A model generated the notes under the pieces. The model was not told the origin of the DNA, searched no databases, and was given only the letters and a program-made list of their open reading frames with translations. Source: Methylobacter sp. (lineage in GTDB: Bacteria; Pseudomonadota; Gammaproteobacteria; Methylococcales; Methylomonadaceae). From it: a stretch of DNA of 64,000 nt. The translations under genes were made by a program, and so were the position numbers. Below, piece by piece: positions 27,336-37,257 of this stretch; position 1 is the first letter of the stretch; every line of letters starts with the position of its first letter. The stretch is taken from the NCBI GenBank assembly GCA_030679035.1, contig JAUXTH010000142.1, forward strand, positions 62,001 to 126,000, written 5' to 3'.

Positions 27336-27595
27336 AGGGCAATCGCGCTTAAATAAAACGATATGGTGCAACTTCTACTTTGTGATTTTAAGTTTTGCTT
27401 TAAAAATCAGGGAAAAACATAAACGGAGCCGCGACTTCAGTCGCGCACGAGTCATAACGCCAGTTGTGAAGGAAATAACTACTGGCGCGACTAAAGTCGC
27501 GGCTCCAATAACCTGAAAGTTAAAATAACCACATTTATACGCAATTGATTAGCCAGTGATTATAAAATCCAAGCTTATTTAAGTGCGATTGCCCT
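27336..27595. mobile_element. 260-bp miniature element with 21-bp terminal inverted repeats
   Basis: The left end (27336-27356, AGGGCAATCGCGCTTAAATA...) and the right end (27575-27595) are inverted repeats with a single mismatch in 21 bases. On both sides lies the same 12-mer GCCAACCGTTGT (27324-27335 and 27596-27607), as expected for a target duplication of 12 bp. Inside is a second palindrome, GGAGCCGCGACTTCAGTCGC (from 27425) facing GCGACTAAAGTCGCGGCTCC (ending at 27507). No open frame of note, so it must be mobilised in trans. Confidence 0.8.
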
Positions 27596-27637
27596 GCCAA
27601 CCGTTGTCTCCCCAATCAAAAACCAATCTTTGTGTTG

Positions 27638-27643
27638 TATAAT
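27638..27643 (+). promoter_or_regulatory. Possible -10 box of pepA
   Basis: TATAAT, preceded by TGTTG, about 85 bases before the pepA start. No good -35 at the right distance was found, so this is a weak call. The region between the miniature element and pepA (27608-27727) otherwise holds nothing I recognise. Confidence 0.35.
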
Positions 27644-27727
27644 CCCAGCTAAACGGCCCATCTTGTAGCGACTTATTTTCAAGCCCGCTCAAGATAACAC
27701 TCTATTCAACAAACAAACGAGTACGTC

Positions 27728-29224
27728 ATGGATTATTCAATAGAAACCGCGCCACTAGAAGAACTGCAATGCGATTGCATGATTGTCGGCGTTTATCAAG
27801 ATCAACAACTCAGTCCGTCGGCAACCGCCCTTAACAACAGCACCAACGGACTGATTAACAGCATCGTCAGCCGCGGCGACCTGAGCGGGAAGAACGGCGA
27901 AACCGTGTTAATCAATGCGGTTCCAGGTAGCAAGATCGAACGCATTTTGCTGGTCGGTCTGGGCGAGAACAAGCCTTTATCCGGCAAGAACTATAAAAAA
28001 GCCCTGCTGGCCGCAGTCAACAGCCTGAAAAAACCGCAAATCAAATCGGTGGTTTGCTGTCTGGCGGAATGCGATGTGACTGACCGCGACTGGCAATGGA
28101 AATCTCGGCATATCATCGAAGTCTTTAACGATGCCGCATATCAGTTCACCCACACCAAGTCCGACAAAGAAACCGAAAGCAAGCTGCAAAAAATCGCCAT
28201 TGCCGCGATGGAAACCGAGCGCGCTTCAGCCCAGGCCGGATTGCTGCAAGGCAAGGCCGTTGCCGAAGGCATGGATTTAACCAAATATCTGGGCGATTTG
28301 CCGGGCAACATCTGTACGCCGACCTATCTTGCCGAACAGGCGATAGCACTAAGTAAAAAATACGCCAGCCTGGACGTGAAAATACTGGAAGAATCCGACA
28401 TGGCGTCTTTGGGCATGGGTTCTTTTCTGTCGGTCTCGAGCGGCAGTCGCCAGCCTGCAAAATTCATTACCCTAAGTTATCAAGGCGGCGAGAAAAACGC
28501 CAAGCCTATCGTGTTGGTCGGCAAAGGCCTGACCTTCGACGCAGGCGGCATTTCATTAAAACCGGCCGCAGGCATGGAAGAAATGAAATACGACATGTGC
28601 GGCGGCGCGACTGTTCTGGGCACCTTGCTCGCCGTAGCGCAAATGCAGCTGCCGCTGAATATTATCGGCCTGATTCCGTCATCGGAAAACATGCCCGACG
28701 GCGACGCTAATAAACCGGGCGATATAGTGACCAGCATGTCCGGCAAAACCATTGAGATCGTTAATACCGATGCCGAGGGCCGCTTGCTGCTGTGCGACGC
28801 ATTAACCTATGCGGAACGCTACAACCCCGAGGTGGTGATAGACATCGCCACTCTGACCGGCGCGGTTGGAGTCGCTTTGGGCCGCGTAGCCATGGGCGTC
28901 CTCGGCAATGACGATGCCTTGTGTAACGAGCTGGTTACAGCCGGTGAGATAGCCAACGACAACGCTTGGCGTTTGCCGCTCTGGGAAGAATACCAGGAGC
29001 TGCTTAAATCCAATTTCGCCGACATGAGCAATTCCGGCGGCAAAGACGCGGGCACCATTACTGCCGCTTGTTTTCTGGCGCGATTTGCCGAGAAATTCCG
29101 CTGGGCGCATTTGGACGTTGCCGCCACCGCTTGGCGCACCGGCCCGACCAAAGGCGCGACCGGCCGTCCTGTTTCACTATTAATCCAATACCTGATTAGC
29201 CGGACGCAAACCATCAGTGGCTGA
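27728..29224 (+). CDS. pepA: Leucyl aminopeptidase PepA
   Basis: 498-residue M17 leucyl aminopeptidase, a cytoplasmic hexamer with two metal ions that removes N-terminal residues from peptides; in E. coli it also binds DNA at carAB and in Xer recombination. The catalytic block has VGKGLTFDAGGISLKP (metal and active-site Lys/Asp), EEMKYDMCGGA, and the family signature NTDAEGRLLLCDAL. The N-terminal macro-like domain is present and the length matches E. coli (503). Its stop overlaps the GTG start of holC by 8 bases. Confidence 0.97.
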   Translation: MDYSIETAPLEELQCDCMIVGVYQDQQLSPSATALNNSTNGLINSIVSRGDLSGKNGETVLINAVPGSKIERILLVGLGENKPLSGKNYKKALLAAVNSLKKPQIKSVVCCLAECDVTDRDWQWKSRHIIEVFNDAAYQFTHTKSDKETESKLQKIAIAAMETERASAQAGLLQGKAVAEGMDLTKYLGDLPGNICTPTYLAEQAIALSKKYASLDVKILEESDMASLGMGSFLSVSSGSRQPAKFITLSYQGGEKNAKPIVLVGKGLTFDAGGISLKPAAGMEEMKYDMCGGATVLGTLLAVAQMQLPLNIIGLIPSSENMPDGDANKPGDIVTSMSGKTIEIVNTDAEGRLLLCDALTYAERYNPEVVIDIATLTGAVGVALGRVAMGVLGNDDALCNELVTAGEIANDNAWRLPLWEEYQELLKSNFADMSNSGGKDAGTITAACFLARFAEKFRWAHLDVAATAWRTGPTKGATGRPVSLLIQYLISRTQTISG

Positions 29225-29648
29225 AGTCAGCTTTTACATACTGCCGACAGAATCGCTGGAAGACCGATACCTGTTCGCCTGCAAGCTGATCGAGAAGGCC
29301 TATCGTAGCGGCAGTTTTTGTTACGTGCTGACCGATGACGCCGAACAAAGTCGAATCATAGACGACCTGCTCTGGACTTTCAGGGCGGGCAGCTTTATTC
29401 CGCACCAGATATATAGCGGGGAGTTGCCAGATACGGAAAAAGTCATTTTGATCGGCTCGCTGGTTGCGCCCGAACATTGGCAGAAAACCCTGTTCAACCT
29501 GTCTTCGCGTTATCCTGACCTAAAGCCGCAAACCGAGCGCATTCTTGAAATACTGGATAACAGCGAAACAACCAAAGAAGCCGGTAGAAACCGCTATCGG
29601 CAGTATCAGCAGTCAGGTATGACGGTTACGACGCATAAAGATTGGTAG
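29217..29648 (+). CDS. holC: DNA polymerase III chi subunit
   Basis: 143-residue chi subunit, which links the clamp-loader (via psi) to SSB during replication. Start GTG 29217 overlaps the pepA end, so the gene is translationally coupled. The N-terminal VSFYILPTES and RSGSFCYVLTDD, and the TFRAGSFIPHQIYSG block, fit the family. Length agrees with E. coli HolC (147). The order pepA-holC-valS is conserved in gammaproteobacteria; here a toxin-antitoxin pair separates holC from valS. Confidence 0.93.
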   Translation: MAEVSFYILPTESLEDRYLFACKLIEKAYRSGSFCYVLTDDAEQSRIIDDLLWTFRAGSFIPHQIYSGELPDTEKVILIGSLVAPEHWQKTLFNLSSRYPDLKPQTERILEILDNSETTKEAGRNRYRQYQQSGMTVTTHKDW

Positions 29649-29713
29649 CCGTAAATGTTGGTTTATACTATCGCTAACCTAACCTGATTTTTTAGGTTTA
29701 ACTGGAGACAGAT

Positions 29714-29923
29714 ATGAATTTATCGGAAAAAATATTAGCGACAGCAGCCTCGCTGCCTGAATCAAAACAGCAGGAAGTGCTTGATTTTGTAGAATACCTC
29801 AAGCTAAAAACAGAAAAAGAAGCGTCCAGCAATTGGGATAGTTTTTCTATTGCATCTGCCATGAGAGGCATGGAAAACGAGGCTTCCAATTATTCTGTTT
29901 CTGATTTGAAAGAAACATACTGA
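29714..29923 (+). CDS. DUF2281-type putative antitoxin
   Basis: 69-residue protein beginning MNLSEKILATAASLPESKQQ, with EVLDFVEYLKLK next: the hallmark of the DUF2281/VapB-like family found upstream of PIN or MazF-type toxins. The C-terminal half (SFSIASAMRGMENE) is the typical toxin-contact tail. It ends on the start codon of the MazF-like toxin (one-base overlap at 29923). Ribosome site GGAGA before the ATG. The pair is a compact type II toxin-antitoxin module inserted between holC and valS. Confidence 0.8.
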   Translation: MNLSEKILATAASLPESKQQEVLDFVEYLKLKTEKEASSNWDSFSIASAMRGMENEASNYSVSDLKETY

Positions 29924-30270
29924 TGATTTCAGAAGGCCAGATTGTTCTTTTTCGTTTTCCTCAAGTAGATCAACAAGACGGAAAACTTCGCCCTGCACTT
30001 ATACTTCGGAAACTGCCTGGAAAATTTGATGATTGGCTTATCTGCATGATTTCCAGCCAGCTTCATCAAGTAATTCCAGGCCTGGATGAAATTATTAACT
30101 TGGAAGAGCCGGATTTCCAGCAAACAGGCTTAAAGCAGTCCAGCCTGATACGTACAAGCAGGTTGGCCGTTGTTACTGAAAACATTTTTGTAGGCAAGCT
30201 GGGCACTCTTGATGCTCTCAGACTTAATAAAATAAGAAACAACATCGCCAAATGGCTACAAAACCCATAA
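29923..30270 (+). CDS. MazF/PemK-like toxin
   Basis: 115-residue protein of the MazF/PemK/CcdB fold. The start [25 protein letters not shown] has the strand layout and conserved KLRPALIL motif of this superfamily, and [12 protein letters not shown] is the second conserved block. Members are usually ribosome-independent mRNA endoribonucleases. It directly follows the DUF2281 antitoxin, so expression is coupled. A DUF2281 plus MazF-like pair is a known combination; RNA cleavage specificity cannot be told from sequence. Confidence 0.82.
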   Translation: MISEGQIVLFRFPQVDQQDGKLRPALILRKLPGKFDDWLICMISSQLHQVIPGLDEIINLEEPDFQQTGLKQSSLIRTSRLAVVTENIFVGKLGTLDALRLNKIRNNIAKWLQNP

Positions 30271-30331
30271 TCAAATCCACCACCTTAATCCTGCTAAAAT
30301 AGCTACCTTACACGACAACAATAACGCATCC

Positions 30332-33160
30332 ATGGAAAAAACATACGCCCCGCATTCAATCGAACAACGCTGGTATCAAACTTGGGAAGAAAAAGGCTAT
30401 TTTGCGGCCAAGCCGGAAGGCGAATCCTATTGCATCATGATTCCACCACCCAATGTCACCGGCAGTTTGCACATGGGCCATGCGTTTCAGGACACCATCA
30501 TGGATGCGCTGACCCGCTACCACCGGATGAAAGGGTGTAGCACTTTGTGGCAGCCGGGTACCGACCATGCGGGCATCGCCACACAAATGGTGGTTGAGCG
30601 TTTGTGTAATGCCGAAGGTAAGACCCGTCATGACTTGGGCCGCGAAAAATTCCTGGAAAAAGTCTGGGAATGGAAGGAAGAATCAGGCGGCACCATTACC
30701 CGTCAATTGCGGCGCATGGGTTCTTCGCTGGACTGGGAAAAAGAACGCTTCACGATGGATGAGGGCATGTCCGATGCGGTGCAGGAAGTGTTTATCCGGC
30801 TTTATGAAGAAGGTTTGATTTATCGCGGCAAGCGTTTGGTCAACTGGGATCCGGTTCTGCATACTGCGGTTTCCGATCTGGAAGTGTTGTCGGAAGAAGA
30901 AAACGGCTTTATGTGGCATTTGCGTTATCCGCTGTCGAATGGACAGGGGCATTTGATCGTTGCGACCACCCGTCCTGAAACCATGCTCGGCGATGCAGCG
31001 GTAGCGATACATCCAAGCGACGAGCGCTATAAACATCTGCTCGGTGAATTCGTGATACTGCCTCTAACCGGCCGCAGAATTCCGATTATTGCCGATGAGT
31101 ATGTCGATCCTGAATTCGGCACGGGCTGCGTCAAGATCACTCCTGCCCACGATTTTAACGATTACGAAGTCTGGTCGCGCCACCGCCATAATTCGGTTAT
31201 TCAAGACTTACCGCATGGCGGTTTGATTAATCTTTTCACTGTTGACGCAGCGATACGCGGCAACGACGAAGGCGAAAACGAGCTGATTCCAACCAAATAC
31301 ATCGGCCTAGACCGCTTTGACGCGCGTAAACAAATCGTCGCCGATCTCGATGCGGCAGGCTTGCTGGAAAAAATCGTCGACCACAAATTGATGGTGCCGC
31401 GCGGCGACCGCACCAACAGCGTGATCGAACCCTTATTAACTGACCAGTGGTATGTCAAGGTTGCGCCTCTGGCGGAACCTGCGATTGCAGCCGTCGAGAA
31501 CGGCGACATCAAGTTTGTGCCGGATAACTGGAAAAACACCTATTTTGAATGGATGCGCAATATTCAGGACTGGTGCATCTCTCGGCAAATCTGGTGGGGA
31601 CACCGTATCCCGGCCTGGTATGACGAGCTGGGTAATGTTTACGTCGGCAGCTCCGAGCAGGACATCCGCGCCAAGCATAACCTGCCCGAAAGCTATGCGC
31701 TTAAACAGGACGAAGATGTCCTGGATACCTGGTTCTCATCGGCGCTGTGGCCTTTTTCTACGCTGGGCTGGCCGGAGCAAACCCCGGAATTGGCCAAGCA
31801 TTACCCGACCAGCGTACTGGTGACCGGCTTTGACATCATTTTCTTCTGGGTCGCCCGGATGATCATGATGGGGCTGAAGTTCCAGGGCGAAGTGCCGTTT
31901 AAGGAAGTCTACATCCACGGCTTGGTGCGCGATGCCGAAGGGCAAAAAATGTCCAAATCCAAAGGCAACGTGCTCGACCCGATCGACATCATCGACGGCA
32001 TAGAGCTCGAAGCCTTGGTGGCAAAACGTATTTCCGGCATGATGCAGCCGCATTTGGCTAAGAAAATCGAACAGGATACGCGCAAGCATTTTCCGGACGG
32101 CATTCAGTCTTATGGTACCGATGCGTTGCGCTTTACCTTCGCTTCGTTGGCATCGACGGGACGGGATATTCGTTTCGACCTTGCGCGCACCGAAGGCTAT
32201 CGCAATTTCTGCAACAAACTGTGGAACGCGGCACGTTTCGTGCTGATGAACACCGAAGAGCAGGATAACGGTTTATCTGACGCACCTTGCCAATACAGCC
32301 AGGTGGATCGCTGGATTACTTCTCGACTGCATCAGGTAACGGCTGTAACCAGTAACGCGATCGAAAACTACCGCTTCGATCTGGCGGCGCAGGCCATTTA
32401 TGAGTTCACTTGGAATGAGTACTGCGACTGGTATCTGGAACTGGCAAAAATATCCCTGCAATCCGATGATGCGGCACTGCAACGCGGCACGCGCAAAACC
32501 CTGCTGACGGTTTTGGAATCGATTTTACGATTGGCGCATCCTATCATGCCGTTTATCACCGAAGAAATCTGGCAGCGGGTTGCGCCGTTGGCGGGCATTA
32601 TCGCCAATGATGGTGTGCATACCGATACTATTATGTTGCAACCCTACCCGGTTGCCGATGAAGCGCAAATCGACAGCAACGCGATCGCCGAAACCAACTG
32701 GGTGATGAACTTTATTCTGGGTGTCCGCCGCATTCGCGGCGAAATGAATATCGCCCCAAGCAAACCGCTACCGATATTTCTGCAAAACGGTTCTGTTGCT
32801 GATCAACAGAGCTTAAACAACAACCGGATTTATTTGCAAAAACTGGGCAGGCTGAATTCGATTATATGGTTAACCCCTAATGACAGCACGCCGGAATCGG
32901 CTATTGCCTTGGTTGGCGAGATGAAAATCCTGATTCCAATGGCAGGTCTAATCGATAAGGAAGCGGAACTGGCACGACTGGAAAAGGAAATACAAAAAAT
33001 CAATAATGACCTGCCCAGGATCGAAGGCAAGTTAAATAACCCCGCGTTTGTCGATAAAGCTCCGCCGGAAGTAATCGATAAAGAAAAAGCCAAGCTGGCC
33101 GATTTACGCTCAATGCTGAACAACCTTGAACAGCAGCAACGTAAAATCCGGGCGTTGTAA
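30332..33160 (+). CDS. valS: Valyl-tRNA synthetase
   Basis: 942-residue class Ia valyl-tRNA synthetase that charges tRNA-Val. Signature sequences are [13 protein letters not shown] (HIGH motif, about residues 42-54) and KMSKSKGNV (KMSKS, about 536-544), with the editing (CP1) domain between them, and a C-terminal coiled-coil arm ending in [17 protein letters not shown]. Length is normal (E. coli 951). It lies 61 bases after the toxin gene and so may depend on its own promoter rather than the ancestral pepA-holC-valS transcript. Confidence 0.98.
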   Translation: MEKTYAPHSIEQRWYQTWEEKGYFAAKPEGESYCIMIPPPNVTGSLHMGHAFQDTIMDALTRYHRMKGCSTLWQPGTDHAGIATQMVVERLCNAEGKTRHDLGREKFLEKVWEWKEESGGTITRQLRRMGSSLDWEKERFTMDEGMSDAVQEVFIRLYEEGLIYRGKRLVNWDPVLHTAVSDLEVLSEEENGFMWHLRYPLSNGQGHLIVATTRPETMLGDAAVAIHPSDERYKHLLGEFVILPLTGRRIPIIADEYVDPEFGTGCVKITPAHDFNDYEVWSRHRHNSVIQDLPHGGLINLFTVDAAIRGNDEGENELIPTKYIGLDRFDARKQIVADLDAAGLLEKIVDHKLMVPRGDRTNSVIEPLLTDQWYVKVAPLAEPAIAAVENGDIKFVPDNWKNTYFEWMRNIQDWCISRQIWWGHRIPAWYDELGNVYVGSSEQDIRAKHNLPESYALKQDEDVLDTWFSSALWPFSTLGWPEQTPELAKHYPTSVLVTGFDIIFFWVARMIMMGLKFQGEVPFKEVYIHGLVRDAEGQKMSKSKGNVLDPIDIIDGIELEALVAKRISGMMQPHLAKKIEQDTRKHFPDGIQSYGTDALRFTFASLASTGRDIRFDLARTEGYRNFCNKLWNAARFVLMNTEEQDNGLSDAPCQYSQVDRWITSRLHQVTAVTSNAIENYRFDLAAQAIYEFTWNEYCDWYLELAKISLQSDDAALQRGTRKTLLTVLESILRLAHPIMPFITEEIWQRVAPLAGIIANDGVHTDTIMLQPYPVADEAQIDSNAIAETNWVMNFILGVRRIRGEMNIAPSKPLPIFLQNGSVADQQSLNNNRIYLQKLGRLNSIIWLTPNDSTPESAIALVGEMKILIPMAGLIDKEAELARLEKEIQKINNDLPRIEGKLNNPAFVDKAPPEVIDKEKAKLADLRSMLNNLEQQQRKIRAL

Positions 33161-33164
33161 GAAA

Positions 33165-33230
33165 GGCCGACGAAAGGCGCAAGGCGAAGGGCAAAGGTGA
33201 GCGCCCCCTTTAGCCTTGTACCTTGCCCCT
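33165..33230. repeat. AAGGGCAAAGG imperfect inverted repeat
   Basis: AAGGCGAAGGGCAAAGG (about 33181-33197) faces CCTTGTACCTTGCCCCTT (about 33214-33231) in the valS-pilB gap. A looser relative (CAAGGTTGGG...CCTTATCCTTGCCCC) lies at about 38870-38897. It may act as a hairpin after valS; no T-rich tract of good quality follows beyond CTTTTT at 33230-33234. Confidence 0.5.
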
Positions 33231-33274
33231 TTTTAATCTATATTTGCCTAAACAACTGACCAAGCAAGCATCCT

Positions 33275-34987
33275 ATGAATACCGCATCAACAGATTTACA
33301 ATTTAGTGGACTTACACGGTGCTTGATCGAGAAAGGTTTGCTAACAGCGGCTGATGCGCAAATCCATAGCCAGGAAGCACAAAAAAACCAAGTCCCGTTA
33401 ATACGCTACTTGGTTACCAATAAACTCATTAGCAGCAAAGACTTGGCATCCCAAGCCTCAAGAGAATTTGGCGTACCTTTTTTTGACCTGGATGCCATTG
33501 ACTACCGTAGGCTCCCTATCAATCTGGTCAATGAAAAGTTGATCCGCAAATGCCATGCGCTCCCCCTGTTCACACGAGGCAAAACGCTGTTTGTCGCAGT
33601 CTCCGACCCAACCGACTTTCACGCGCTGGATGACATCAAGTTCCACAGCCGTCTTAATCCCGAAGCCATTCTGGTTGAAGAAGACAAGCTTATCAAAGCT
33701 ATCGAAGCCTCCTTGGAAGCCGCCGATACCTCAATGACCGACATGCTTGATGAGGATCTGGAAAATCTGGACATCACCGGGGGCGAAGAAGATACCACTA
33801 AAGCCGATGTTAATTCAGATATTGACGATGCGCCCATTGTTCGTTACGTCAACAAAATACTGCTGGACTCAATAAAACAGGGGGTATCCGATATACACAT
33901 AGAACCCTACGAAAAAACTTTCCGCATCCGCTATAGATCGGACGGCATACTCCGCCAGGTTGCCGCCCCTCCCCCCAGCATCGCCAACAGGCTGGTCTCC
34001 CGCCTGAAAGTCATGTCCAAAATGGATATTGCTGAACGCAGGGTTCCACAGGACGGTCGTATCAAAATGACCTTATCCAAAAATCGTGCGATTGATTTCC
34101 GGGTAAACACTTGCCCTACGCTGTTTGGCGAAAAAGTCGTTTTGCGTATCTTGGATCCCACCAGCGCCCAGTTGGGCATCGAAAAACTGGGTTTTGAGCC
34201 GGAACAACAACGGATTTTCCTTGAAGCTATTAATAAGCCTTACGGTTTAGTGCTGGTAACGGGGCCGACGGGTAGCGGTAAAACGGTTACGCTCTATACG
34301 GGGTTGAATATCCTTAACACCATGGAGCGCAATATCTCCACTGCCGAAGACCCAGTGGAAATTACCGTAGAGGGCATCAATCAGGTTAATATGAACCCTA
34401 AAGCAGGCCTAACTTTTGCCAGTGCCTTACGCGCTTTTTTACGGCAAGATCCTGACATCATCATGGTGGGTGAAATCCGTGATTTGGAAACCGCAGAAAT
34501 TGCCGTTAAAGCCGCACAAACTGGACATTTGGTGCTTTCAACCCTGCATACTAATGACGCCCCGCAAACCTTAAATCGACTACTGCAAATGGGCATCCCC
34601 GCCTTCAACATTGTTTCTGCGATTAATTTGATTATGGCGCAACGTTTGGGCCGACGGCTATGCGAACACTGTAAAGTCCCCGCCAACTTTCCCGATAAAG
34701 TCCTCCTTGATGCAGGCTTTAATCCAGAAGAGTTGAGGGATCTTAAAATATTCAGTGCTGTAGGCTGCGAGCATTGCACCAATGGTTATAAAGGTCGGGT
34801 CGGCGTCTATCAAGTCCTGACGCTGACTGACAAAATGCGCACCCTGATACTCAACGGGGGCAATACCGATCAACTGGCGGAATGCGCCTTGGCTGAAGGT
34901 TTTAATGATTTGCGTAGATCAGGTTTAAACAAAGTACGCATGGGCGTGACCAGCCTGGAAGAAATTGACCGAATCACCAAGGAATAA
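33275..34987 (+). CDS. pilB: Type IV pilus assembly ATPase PilB
   Basis: 570-residue GspE/PilB-type hexameric ATPase that powers pilus extension from the cytoplasmic face. N-terminal GspE_N/MshEN-type domain, then the motor domain with Walker A GPTGSGKTVTLYTG, the Asp and His boxes (LRAFLRQDPDIIMVGEIRD; QTGHLVLSTLHTNDAPQT) and a Walker B. The tetracysteine zinc site CEHCK...CEHC is present near residue 465-505. Length matches PilB (about 566). It forms the pilB-pilC-pilD operon with only 2 bases to pilC. The pilin gene pilA is not in the window. Confidence 0.95.
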   Translation: MNTASTDLQFSGLTRCLIEKGLLTAADAQIHSQEAQKNQVPLIRYLVTNKLISSKDLASQASREFGVPFFDLDAIDYRRLPINLVNEKLIRKCHALPLFTRGKTLFVAVSDPTDFHALDDIKFHSRLNPEAILVEEDKLIKAIEASLEAADTSMTDMLDEDLENLDITGGEEDTTKADVNSDIDDAPIVRYVNKILLDSIKQGVSDIHIEPYEKTFRIRYRSDGILRQVAAPPPSIANRLVSRLKVMSKMDIAERRVPQDGRIKMTLSKNRAIDFRVNTCPTLFGEKVVLRILDPTSAQLGIEKLGFEPEQQRIFLEAINKPYGLVLVTGPTGSGKTVTLYTGLNILNTMERNISTAEDPVEITVEGINQVNMNPKAGLTFASALRAFLRQDPDIIMVGEIRDLETAEIAVKAAQTGHLVLSTLHTNDAPQTLNRLLQMGIPAFNIVSAINLIMAQRLGRRLCEHCKVPANFPDKVLLDAGFNPEELRDLKIFSAVGCEHCTNGYKGRVGVYQVLTLTDKMRTLILNGGNTDQLAECALAEGFNDLRRSGLNKVRMGVTSLEEIDRITKE

Positions 34988-34989
34988 AC

Positions 34990-36207
34990 ATGGCAGAACA
35001 AGCTGAACAAATAGATTTCGTCTGGGCGGGAACCGACAAGGCAAAAAAGAAAGCCGGGGGTATAATCTCTGCAAAAAGCGAAAACATCGCGAAAGCCGAG
35101 CTGCGGCGGCAGGGATATCGCGTTATTAAATTCAAGAAAAAACCCAAACCGCTATTCACCAAAAAAGTTCAAAAAATCACTCCAGGCGATATAGCTGTTT
35201 TTTCGAGACAATTAGCCACCATGCTTAAAGCGGGTGTGCCTTTGGTTCAGTCATTCGATATTGTCGGCAAAGGCCACGACAATCCAAGCATGGAAGCCCT
35301 GCTACTGGGTATCAAAGCCGATATTGAAGGCGGCGACACCTTAGCCCAGGCGCTTAACAAAAAATCACTGTATTTTGATGAGTTAACGTGTAACTTGGTT
35401 GAAGCAGGCGAACAGGCAGGGGTATTGGAAACTCTGCTGGATAAAATTGCCACCTACAAAGAAAAAACCGAGTCGATGAAGAAAAAGATCAAAAAGGCCC
35501 TGACCTATCCAATCGCAGTCATCGTCGTGGCCTTTGTCGTCACTACTATCCTGCTGATCTTTGTGGTACCGGTATTTGACGACATGTTCAAAAGCTTTGG
35601 CGCAGACTTGCCCGCTTTCACTAAGATGGTTGTCCATATGTCTGAATGGATGCAGGCATGGTGGTATGTTGTTCTTGGCATTGTTGTCGGCACCGTTTAC
35701 GTGTTCGGCTATTTTAAAAAACGATCCAAGGCATTTAATCACTTTCTGGATAAAGCCCTGTTAAAAATACCGGTAGTCGGCCTTATTTTAAACAAGTCTG
35801 CCGTTGCGCGTTTTGCCAGAACTTTAGCAACCATGTCAGCAGCGGGGGTGCCGTTGGTAGAGGCCTTGGAATCGGTTGCCGGTGCCTGCGGCAACATCAT
35901 CTACAGCGAAGCCGTTTTAAAAATGCGCGATGACGTATCAACCGGACAAAGACTTCAATTTGCCATGCAGCAAGTCAACCTTTGGCCGAACATGGTGATA
36001 CAGATGGTGGCTATCGGCGAAGAATCAGGTTCTATGGATTCTATGCTTTTAAAAGTTGCCGACTTTTTCGATGAAGAAGTCGATAACCTTGTCGATAATT
36101 TGAGTAGCTTAATGGAGCCTATTATTATGGTTATTTTGGGTATTTTAGTCGGCGGCCTGATTGTCGCGATGTATTTACCCATTTTCAAAATGGGCTCCGC
36201 GATCTGA
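34990..36207 (+). CDS. pilC: Type IV pilus inner-membrane platform protein PilC
   Basis: 405-residue GspF/PilC platform protein that couples the PilB/PilT motors to pilin assembly. Two T2SF (GspF) domains are visible: the first after DIAVFSRQLATMLKAGVPLVQS (about residues 60-81) and the second after VARFARTLATMSAAGVPLVEAL (about 273-294), with membrane helices at about 170-195, 210-235 and 375-398. Length is typical (about 405). It lies between pilB and pilD. Confidence 0.95.
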   Translation: MAEQAEQIDFVWAGTDKAKKKAGGIISAKSENIAKAELRRQGYRVIKFKKKPKPLFTKKVQKITPGDIAVFSRQLATMLKAGVPLVQSFDIVGKGHDNPSMEALLLGIKADIEGGDTLAQALNKKSLYFDELTCNLVEAGEQAGVLETLLDKIATYKEKTESMKKKIKKALTYPIAVIVVAFVVTTILLIFVVPVFDDMFKSFGADLPAFTKMVVHMSEWMQAWWYVVLGIVVGTVYVFGYFKKRSKAFNHFLDKALLKIPVVGLILNKSAVARFARTLATMSAAGVPLVEALESVAGACGNIIYSEAVLKMRDDVSTGQRLQFAMQQVNLWPNMVIQMVAIGEESGSMDSMLLKVADFFDEEVDNLVDNLSSLMEPIIMVILGILVGGLIVAMYLPIFKMGSAI

Positions 36208-36374
36208 CAATCGATTTATCTGCCAAGATGATTCAAATTTAATAAACACAACGTAACGACTCAAACCGTCTTGTTTCAAGTCAGTCAGGGAAGACTGTCA
36301 AATTAAGCCGAAACAATCTAAAATCGAGCCTCATACAAAAGCCCACCCTAAAATATCAACCCTCAAAAACACAG

Positions 36375-37253
36375 ATGCAGCAGCTTAGTTTACTTTTAAA
36401 TATACCCACTCTATTTGCAACTCTGGCCGGCGTCACCGGCTTGCTTGTCGGGAGTTTTCTCAATGTTGTCATCTATAGATTGCCGATCATGATGCAGCGA
36501 GGATGGCGTAAGGAATGCACGGAATATCTGCAACTCAGTCCGGAAGATGCGCAGGCCGCAGAAGAACCCTTCAACCTGGTTTTTCCTTTATCCCGCTGCC
36601 CCGGCTGCAATACGCCTATCAAGCCTTACCAAAACATTCCAGTCATCAGCTACCTTTTTTTAAGAGGCAAATGTGCAACATGCGGCTGCCACATTTCAAT
36701 GCGCTATCCAATCATAGAAGCCTTCACGGCGGTAAGCTCATTCATAGTGGCCTGGCATTTCGGCTACACGCCTCAAGCCGCTTTTGCCCTGCTGCTGACT
36801 TGGTCACTGATTGCGTTAATCTTCATTGATATTGACCATCAGTTATTACCTGACTCCATCACCCTGCCCATGCTTTGGCTGGGGATGTGTCTGAGCCTGT
36901 TTAATGTATATACCGACGCCCACGCCAGCATCATCGGCGCTGTTGCCGGCTATATAGCTCTTTGGGCTGTTTTTCATCTGTTCAAACTGGCGACCGGCAA
37001 AGAAGGCATGGGTTATGGCGATTTCAAATTGCTGGCTTTATTCGGTGCATGGCTGGGCTGGCAATATCTGCCGATTATTATTTTATTATCCTCGCTGGTC
37101 GGCGCGGTCATTGGGGTAGGTATGATCATTTTTGTCAAACACGACCACACCGTCCCCATCCCCTTCGGCCCCTATTTAGCCGCCGCAGGCTGGATCGCGC
37201 TGTTATGGGGAAATGACCTCAACCAACTCTATTTGTCGACCGCAGGCCTGTAA
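36375..37253 (+). CDS. pilD: Prepilin peptidase/N-methyltransferase PilD
   Basis: 292-residue bifunctional membrane aspartyl protease that cleaves and N-methylates type IV prepilins and type II secretion pseudopilins. The cytoplasmic zinc loop has two CxxC pairs (CPGCNTP; CATCGCH), and the two catalytic aspartates sit in IFIDIDHQLLPD and GMGYGDFKLLALFGAWLG (the GxGD motif). About eight membrane helices follow the loop. Position after pilC and before coaE is the canonical gammaproteobacterial order. Confidence 0.96.
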   Translation: MQQLSLLLNIPTLFATLAGVTGLLVGSFLNVVIYRLPIMMQRGWRKECTEYLQLSPEDAQAAEEPFNLVFPLSRCPGCNTPIKPYQNIPVISYLFLRGKCATCGCHISMRYPIIEAFTAVSSFIVAWHFGYTPQAAFALLLTWSLIALIFIDIDHQLLPDSITLPMLWLGMCLSLFNVYTDAHASIIGAVAGYIALWAVFHLFKLATGKEGMGYGDFKLLALFGAWLGWQYLPIIILLSSLVGAVIGVGMIIFVKHDHTVPIPFGPYLAAAGWIALLWGNDLNQLYLSTAGL

Positions 37254-37257
37254 GGTC

